Positions 59,463 through 64,000 of a stretch of DNA of 64,000 bases are shown in pieces. The stretch lies in contig NC_008701.1 in assembly GCF_000015205.1 (NCBI RefSeq), forward strand, positions 1,181,436 through 1,245,435, given 5' to 3'. Position numbers and translations under genes: made by a program. The notes under the pieces were generated by a model, which was given only the letters and a program-made list of their open reading frames with translations, was not told where the DNA came from and did no database searches. Source of the stretch: Pyrobaculum islandicum DSM 4184 (GTDB lineage: Archaea > Thermoproteota > Thermoprotei > Thermoproteales > Thermoproteaceae). Position 1 is the first letter of the stretch. Each line of letters begins with the position of its first letter.

Positions 59463-59514
59463 CTATGATGACTTCGGCAGGAGCGGAGGGTGAAGAGACT
59501 TAGCCCTAGCTGAT
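59463..59514 (+). ncRNA. C/D box sRNA candidate 1 (2'-O-methylation guide)
   Basis: Box C ATGATGA (59465-59471), a 12-nt guide CTTCGGCAGGAG, D' CGGA (59484-59487), 2-nt spacer, C' GTGAAGA (59490-59496), a 13-nt guide GACTTAGCCCTAG, D CTGA (59510-59513). The spacing is that of archaeal C/D guides and the TATA places the 5' end at box C. Targets in rRNA or tRNA were not searched. The 3' end overlaps the tail of a pseudogene on the other strand. Confidence 0.6.
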
Positions 59515-59880
59515 TGAGACTCTCCTCCCCCGCATGACCGGCCTGCCGAAGTCGAACCTCTCCTCCCGCCAGGGGTCTGCGTTGAGGGAGTAGCCCTGCA
59601 TCTCCCAGTAGCCCGGCACGGGCTCAGTCAAGACCTCCACCGCGGCGAAGTACCTCACGGATTTCCAAGCGTAGCGCGTGGGCACCACGAGGCGAGCCGG
59701 GGCGCCCTGTTTCTTGGGGAGGGGCTCTCCGTTGAGCGCCCAGGCGACTATCGTGGCCTCCTCCATCAAGGCATCGAGGGGGAGCGAGGCGGAGTAGCCG
59801 TCTGCCCCCCACGCGAGGGCGTACTGGCCGTAGGGCTTCGTCTCCTCGAGGAGAGACTTCAGCGGCGCCCCTAATAGCCC
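59506..59880 (-). pseudogene. C-terminal fragment of a sulfite-oxidase-type molybdenum enzyme
   Basis: Minus strand: LLGAPLKSLLEETKPYGQYA, ALAWGADGYSASLPLDALME, PKKQGAPARLVVPTRYAWKS, then GYWEMQGYSLNADPWREERF. This is the second half of the oxidoreductase molybdopterin-binding domain (YedY/sulfite oxidase family). The N-terminal half with the Mo-ligand Cys is absent: upstream the frame runs into the antisense of a stomatin relic, so the displayed frame start is artificial. Not functional as it stands. Confidence 0.75.
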
Positions 59881-60145
59881 AGGCAGACGGCGAGAAGCAA
59901 GCCGCCATATTGAAGGCCGAGGGCCAGAAGCAGGCAGCGATACTGCAGGCGGAGGGCTAGCGCCAAGCCGCAATATAAGGGCTGAGGGGCAGGCCAAGGC
60001 TCTGGACTACATAAACGAGGCCGCTTCCAAGCTAAGTCAAAACGCCCTTCCCCTGTACATCGAGGCGTTGAAGACCATCGCCTCCTCCCCATCCACAAAG
60101 ATAGTCGTTCCCTGGAGCTACTCGCCGCTGTCCAGAAGATCATAA
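59877..60145 (+). pseudogene. C-terminal remnant of a stomatin/SPFH protein
   Basis: Plus strand: DGEKQAAILKAEGQKQAAIL, QAEG, stop, RQAAI, stop/shift, then AEGQAKALDYINEAASKLSQ and ALKTIASSPSTKIVVPWSYS to TAA at 60145. The repeated AEGxKQAAIL heptads and the final segment are diagnostic of prokaryotic stomatin (band 7). The membrane anchor and SPFH core are missing. It starts exactly where the molybdenum-enzyme fragment on the other strand starts. Confidence 0.85.
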
Positions 60146-60235
60146 AGCTTAACTTTTTATTTACCTCTCCTGTTGCATCCGCGCATCGACAAAAACGCCT
60201 CTATTCAGCAACGCCGATGAAGAGCCCCGCCTCGG
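60146..60235. other. Short spacer
   Basis: No feature supported. Confidence 0.3.
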
Positions 60236-61225
60236 CTAAATCCCGTGTAGTAGCTTGTCGTAGAGTCTCGAAAGTAAGCCTCCGGCTAGGGCTGCGGCTA
60301 CGTCGTCGGTGTACATGGGCAGTCTATCTAGGGGCGGGGGCTTTCTTCTGTCGAGCCAGTACATGGCTTGTAGTGCTTTGAAGCCGTTTATGTACTGGGC
60401 TAGCGCCGCGCCTATTGCCTCGTCTGCCACTATCTTCTTGCTGTCTTGGGCGTGCTCCTGTGGGCTTAGCCCGCGGTGGGTGCCCGAGGCGGCCTTTACA
60501 TCTAGCTCCCCCGCGGCGTAGATGAAGGCCCAGACGTTTGGGTCCTGTAGGAGGCGGCTCAACATATCTGCCGCGGACTCCTCCACGCCTTGGGCGCCGG
60601 GGACCGGCGCCTGGCGGTAGGTCTCCAGCACAAGCCTCAGGAGGTCGCCGACGCCCACCCCGAGGTACCTCCGGAGCTCTTGGTCCAGGTCGGGGGGTCC
60701 TGCGGCTTTTTTCACTGCCTCTTGGACTAGGGCGTAGACCTCCTCGCCCACCTCGGTCCCCAGGCCCATGTATCTGGCCTTGACGCCGCCCGTCGCTATC
60801 ACGGCGACGGCGTCTGACACGTCGCCGCCTAGTCTCGCCAAGCCCCTCCTAAGGCCCATGTCCACCGCCGCCACGGCCTTTGCCTCGACGGCCAGCCTGT
60901 AGACGTCGGCGAGAGCTCTGAGGTCGGGCTCTGCCTGCACAACCACGAGGACGTTTATGGTGTTTCCGAAGCCGGCCGTTGCCACTGCCGCGGCGTATCT
61001 CCCCCGGGCGGCCCAGTGGTGCTTTGCCACGTCTACCGCGGTGTAAAAGTTGAGGTAGCCGGGGACAGCGGCCTCCTCCATCTCTCTACAGGTCATGTGC
61101 GTCGTCACCTGCCTAAAGACCGCCCCTTTGACCTTCCTCACCCCTCCGTCCACTGTGCTAGACAACGCTACGCCAGGCGCCTCGACCCAAAGCGCTCCAT
61201 CTACTAGCTTGGTCTCTATACGCAT
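60236..61225 (-). CDS. cbiZ: Adenosylcobinamide amidohydrolase fused to alpha-ribazole phosphatase-like domain
   Basis: 329 residues from ATG 61225. Residues ~1-180 are CbiZ, which hydrolyses adenosylcobinamide to adenosylcobyrate in archaeal salvage (VTTHMTCREMEEAAVPGYLN, ATAGFGNTINVLVVV). Residues ~185-329 match the phosphatidylglycerophosphatase-A/CobZ fold (DLLRLVLETYRQAPVPGAQG, DPNVWAFIYAAGELD, VADEAIGAALAQYINGFKA, YTDDVAAALAGGLLS), CobZ being the archaeal alpha-ribazole-5'-phosphate phosphatase. Upstream residues in the longest frame lie across the promoter and are rejected. Confidence 0.85.
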   Translation of the reverse strand: MRIETKLVDGALWVEAPGVALSSTVDGGVRKVKGAVFRQVTTHMTCREMEEAAVPGYLNFYTAVDVAKHHWAARGRYAAAVATAGFGNTINVLVVVQAEPDLRALADVYRLAVEAKAVAAVDMGLRRGLARLGGDVSDAVAVIATGGVKARYMGLGTEVGEEVYALVQEAVKKAAGPPDLDQELRRYLGVGVGDLLRLVLETYRQAPVPGAQGVEESAADMLSRLLQDPNVWAFIYAAGELDVKAASGTHRGLSPQEHAQDSKKIVADEAIGAALAQYINGFKALQAMYWLDRRKPPPLDRLPMYTDDVAAALAGGLLSRLYDKLLHGI

Positions 61226-61246
61226 GGCTTTTAGAAAGACTCTAAT

Positions 61247-61279
61247 ATTTATATGTTGGAATTCATTCAAGTTTATAAA
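61247..61279. promoter_or_regulatory. Divergent promoters cbiZ / cobT
   Basis: AATATTTATATG (61243-61254) read on the minus strand is ~25 nt before ATG 61225. GTTTATAAAT (61271-61280) is ~24 nt before ATG 61299. The starts are 74 nt apart; each gene has its own TATA. Confidence 0.55.
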
Positions 61280-61298
61280 TATTTGGAAGTGGGCGGGC

Positions 61299-62288
61299 AT
61301 GGGCGATGTCCTTGTGATTGTCATAGGGACGACAGATGTATCGTTGATCCCCGGCATCTCTATAGCCGGCCCATCTCCAGAAGCCACCCACTACACGCCT
61401 GCTCTTGATGTAGAGTATCTACTCACGGGTCGCCCCAAGACGCTGGACGCGGTGCCGGTCACTCCAGACGGCATACCGACCCCGGCCGTGGTGACGAGAG
61501 CGCTGACGAGGGATTTGCCCAAGCTCGTCGTCGACGCCGGTAGCAGAATTCCGCCAAGGGTGCCCCGTGTAGTCTTGGGCGGAGTCCCGGGGGGCGACAT
61601 CAGGCAGGGCGCCATGCCTAGAGAAGCCGCCGAGGAGATAGCGGCCGGTGGGCGGCTACTGGGTAGGCAGCTGGCCCCGCTGGGGAGGGTGGTAATTGGC
61701 GAATCTATACCTGGCGGAACGACCACAGCCATGGCAATCCTCCTAGCCCTGGGCTACAATGCGTGGGGGAGGACAAGCAGCTCATCGCCAGATAATCCCA
61801 AGGAGCTTAAAATTAAAGTAGTTAGAGATGCGCTGGCGCGTATTAGTCCTCCACTTGACGCTATTACAGCGGTGGCCGAGGTAGGAGACCCTGTCCACTT
61901 GGCTGTGGCCTCTATCGCGCTGGGGGTAGTGGAAGGCGGCGGAGAGGTTATCCTCGCCGGCGGTACACAGATGGCGGCAGCGGCGGCGTTGTACAAAGCG
62001 CTTGGCGGCGACATGGAGCGGCTTGCGGTAGCTACAACCCGCTGGATTGTGGAGGACAAGTCAGCTGACTTCCTAGGGTTAATGAGGGAGGTGGGAGTGA
62101 GGAGGATATATATCTCAAAGACGTCTTTCGCTACTTCTAGATGCAGAGGGCTTAGGGCCTATGAGAGAGGCTATGTCAAAGAGGGCGTGGCCATGGGCTA
62201 CGCCCTGTGGCATGCCGAAACAAAAGGCGTGGACCCCCTGCCCCATGTTGAAGCCGAGCTAGAGAGGTTAGGCTCATGTTTCGCCTAG
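61299..62288 (+). CDS. cobT: Nicotinate-nucleotide--dimethylbenzimidazole phosphoribosyltransferase-like (UPF0284)
   Basis: 329 residues from ATG 61299. LIPGISIAGPSPEATHYTPA at the start, VVDAGSRIPPRVP, GVPGGDIRQG, and VIGESIPGGTTTAMAILLAL, the nucleotide-binding signature of the archaeal CobT-like family. Activates the lower-ligand base for cobamide assembly. Overlaps the next gene by 13 nt, starting the cobT-cobD-cobS operon. Confidence 0.88.
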   Translation: MGDVLVIVIGTTDVSLIPGISIAGPSPEATHYTPALDVEYLLTGRPKTLDAVPVTPDGIPTPAVVTRALTRDLPKLVVDAGSRIPPRVPRVVLGGVPGGDIRQGAMPREAAEEIAAGGRLLGRQLAPLGRVVIGESIPGGTTTAMAILLALGYNAWGRTSSSSPDNPKELKIKVVRDALARISPPLDAITAVAEVGDPVHLAVASIALGVVEGGGEVILAGGTQMAAAAALYKALGGDMERLAVATTRWIVEDKSADFLGLMREVGVRRIYISKTSFATSRCRGLRAYERGYVKEGVAMGYALWHAETKGVDPLPHVEAELERLGSCFA

Positions 62289-63202
62289 ATGTCCACGGCG
62301 GCTCTACCTGGGCCGAGGAGGTCCGCTATGACTTTTCGGACAATTCCAACCCCATAGGACCGCCCCCCGGGCTTGAGGAGGCCCTTGTCCAAGCGGCGGC
62401 GCGGGGGGTCCACAGGAGGTTCCCTGCACACCTCGCCGAGGAGGTGCTCCGAGAGTACGAGGGGGTTGAGGTGACTCTCTTCAATGGGGCGACGGAGGCC
62501 CTGCTCTATGCCCTACTCGACCTAAGACCCCGTAGGCTGTTGGTGGCGTGGCCCAGCTACGGCGACTACGAGCGAATTGCCCGCCTCCTGGGCGTCCCGG
62601 CCGTGAGGGTGCCCCCTCCCCTCCTGGAGAGGGAGGCGCGGCCTGGTGATGTCGCTATCCTCTGCAACCCCAACAACCCAACTGGCTTCTACATGCCAAG
62701 AGACGCCGTCCTCGACCTCGCCGGGAGGCTGAGGAGGAGGGGGGCGTTTCTCCTCGTAGACGAGTCCTTCATGGAATTCGCGGGAGGCAAGTCGGCGGCT
62801 CCGGATCTGCCCGTGGTGAAGTCCTACGGCAAGTTTCTAGCCACCCCTGGCTTGAGAATCGGCGCTCTCTTGTATAAACACAGAGACCCCCCGCCCTGGA
62901 GGATAAACAGCATAGCTGACTACGCAATATACCACACAGGTGCCGAGTTTCTACGCGCCCACAGAGAAAAGACGGTAGCCTACGTGAGGGAGGAGGGGGC
63001 TAGAGTTCAAGCGGCCATCTCCAGGTGTGTAAAGACTCTCCCCACCTCGGTTCACTTCCAAGTGGTGTTTGGGCCGCCTCCCCCCGGCGTGAAGGTGAGG
63101 CCTCTCTGGGACAAGGGGATAGCGGGATTTAGGTACTCGCTGAGGAGGCCTCCCGAGAACGACGTGTTGATAGAGGCGGTATGCGGTGTCTCAAGGCGGT
63201 AG
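62276..63202 (+). CDS. PLP-dependent aminotransferase/decarboxylase, CobD-like
   Basis: 308 residues, fold-type I: YDFSDNSNPIGPPPG at the N-terminus, AILCNPNNPTGFYMP, LLVDESFMEFAG, and the PLP lysine region VKSYGKFLATPGLRIGALLY (Lys in SYGK). In a cobalamin cluster this is most likely the threonine-phosphate decarboxylase that supplies aminopropanol phosphate; histidinol-phosphate aminotransferases look very similar. Overlaps cobS by 22 nt. Confidence 0.85.
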   Translation: MFRLDVHGGSTWAEEVRYDFSDNSNPIGPPPGLEEALVQAAARGVHRRFPAHLAEEVLREYEGVEVTLFNGATEALLYALLDLRPRRLLVAWPSYGDYERIARLLGVPAVRVPPPLLEREARPGDVAILCNPNNPTGFYMPRDAVLDLAGRLRRRGAFLLVDESFMEFAGGKSAAPDLPVVKSYGKFLATPGLRIGALLYKHRDPPPWRINSIADYAIYHTGAEFLRAHREKTVAYVREEGARVQAAISRCVKTLPTSVHFQVVFGPPPPGVKVRPLWDKGIAGFRYSLRRPPENDVLIEAVCGVSRR

Positions 63203-63864
63203 TGGCCTTCTTTACCGCCCTCCCAGTCGGCGGGGCCGAGCTGGACTTCTCCTGTATTTGGGCCACCCCCTATCTGGCGGGGCTAATGGTGGGGGGCGCC
63301 GGGGGAGCCGTCTACTTCCTCACCCACAGCCCTGCGGCCGCCTACGCCGCTCTCCTCTTGGCCACCGGTCTCCACCACCTGGACGGCCTTGCTGACGTGG
63401 GAGATGCGCTGATGGTGAGGGATAGAGAGAGGGCGCGGCGGGTGTTGGAGGATCCTAGGAGGGGCGTTGGCGGGATATTCGCCGTGGTAGCCCTCTTTGT
63501 GCTTGCGGCCAGCGCGAGACCAGAGAGCTGGCTTGACTACATAGTAACTGACCTCTATTCAAAAGCGTTGGCCCTCGTCGTAGCTGCCTACTCAAAGCCG
63601 TTTAAGGAGGGGCTCGGTTCTCTTTTCATCGTCTCTGCAAAACGCCAATGGCCAGCCGCCCTACCAGCTCTCGCTGTTGCTGCTTGGCTCCACCCAGCGG
63701 CCTTTCTTGCCGCAACAGTACTTTCGCTATTCTTCTATGTAGCCGCTTACAAACATTTGGGTGGTGCAAACGGCGACCTTCTAGGCGCTCTGCTGGAGGT
63801 CACAAGGGCGCTCTATCTGGCAACAGTTGACCTTAGCACATCCCTTATAAATGGGCTCTTCTAA
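63181..63864 (+). CDS. cobS: Adenosylcobinamide-GDP ribazoletransferase
   Basis: Integral-membrane enzyme that joins adenosylcobinamide-GDP and alpha-ribazole to complete the cobamide. 227 residues, six or more helices. HHLDGLADVGDALMV carries the metal-binding His/Asp set, and GVGGIFAVVAL and HLGGANGDLLGALLE are the other conserved blocks. ATG 63181 lies inside the upstream gene. Confidence 0.93.
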   Translation: MRCLKAVVAFFTALPVGGAELDFSCIWATPYLAGLMVGGAGGAVYFLTHSPAAAYAALLLATGLHHLDGLADVGDALMVRDRERARRVLEDPRRGVGGIFAVVALFVLAASARPESWLDYIVTDLYSKALALVVAAYSKPFKEGLGSLFIVSAKRQWPAALPALAVAAWLHPAAFLAATVLSLFFYVAAYKHLGGANGDLLGALLEVTRALYLATVDLSTSLINGLF

Positions 63865-63868
63865 TGCT

Positions 63869-64000
63869 ATGGAGGTGGCCGTGGTCATGTCTAGGGTTGA
63901 CAAGACACATCGTAGTGGCTTTTGGTTGTCCAGGCTAGGTTAGACTGGCGTTCTCAAGCAGTGACGACCGTGGTTACACTATGTGTAGCTAGTAGAAACG
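63869..64000 (+). other. Window end, possible stump of a CobY-like gene
   Basis: Four bases after the cobS stop, ATG 63869 starts MEVAVVMSR, reminiscent of the MEVAVVMAGGRGTR opening of nucleotidyltransferases such as CobY, the missing guanylyltransferase of the pathway. The likeness ends after nine codons and a stop follows at 63941-63943. No other gene is supported to the window end. Confidence 0.25.

Overview
The window looks like a chromosomal segment of a hyperthermophilic crenarchaeon of the Thermoproteales, most likely genus Pyrobaculum. Grounds: archaeal-type uS5 and uL30, archaeal CoA enzymes (pantoate kinase, phosphopantoate--beta-alanine ligase), the archaeal ~800-residue malate synthase, a fused trehalose-6-phosphate synthase/phosphatase next to a glycosyltransferase and an MscS-like protein (an association I recall from Thermoproteus tenax), and mostly leaderless genes with a TATA box centred 22-27 nt before the start codon. 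Where this promoter spacing and the family's usual N-terminus agree, I used them to move starts to an internal codon. The species is not claimed.

Layout. 1-4.4 kb: rnhB, rpsE, rpl30 and an M50 protease between decayed TnpB elements. 4.4-19.4 kb: housekeeping genes (S9 peptidase, aminopropyltransferase, coaBC, malQ, a 2-hydroxyacid dehydrogenase, a sugar isomerase-like protein, an ABC-2 exporter) and three genes of the futalosine menaquinone pathway (mqnA, mqnC, mqnE). 19.4-29 kb: a decay zone with a broken membrane glycosyltransferase, three kinds of tnpB relic, a candidate structured RNA, and a radical SAM/SPASM gene split by a TnpB element that carries the only intact tnpB. 29-37 kb: pdxS-pdxT, nreA, a methyltransferase, and the trehalose set. 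37-46.5 kb: a lactate/glycolate island (two LutB-like genes that have exchanged sequence, malate synthase, GlcD-like oxidase, ferredoxin, CCG protein, LctP permease). 46.5-54 kb: a dead oligopeptide-ABC ATPase, coxG-like, a Cas4-like protein, a two-gene cytochrome bd-type oxidase (CydA/CydA'-like), a thioesterase, citramalate synthase with an N-terminal frameshift, and an antitoxin-toxin-antitoxin cluster. 54-64 kb: a dead secreted serine protease, the CoA precursor cluster, two overlapping DUF131 genes, a C/D box sRNA candidate, fused remains of a molybdenum oxidoreductase and a stomatin, and a cobalamin nucleotide-loop cluster (cbiZ-cobZ fusion, cobT, cobD-like, cobS).

How the genes fit together. 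mqnACE make menaquinone precursors and the bd-type complex can oxidise menaquinol. The lactate/glycolate genes feed electrons and carbon, with glyoxylate going to malate. coaBC at 8 kb and panB/panE/PoK/PPS at 56 kb together cover the archaeal route from ketoisovalerate to phosphopantetheine.

The most unusual signals are: (i) the TnpB right-end/guide-RNA-like segments, several surviving without tnpB; (ii) the insertion into the radical SAM gene, with a 15-codon leaderless micro-ORF just downstream; (iii) a recurrent compact divergent promoter in which one TATA serves two leaderless genes whose start codons lie 45-47 nt apart; (iv) mosaic gene conversion between the two LutB-like genes; and (v) an antitoxin-toxin-antitoxin arrangement built on a 52-bp repeat.
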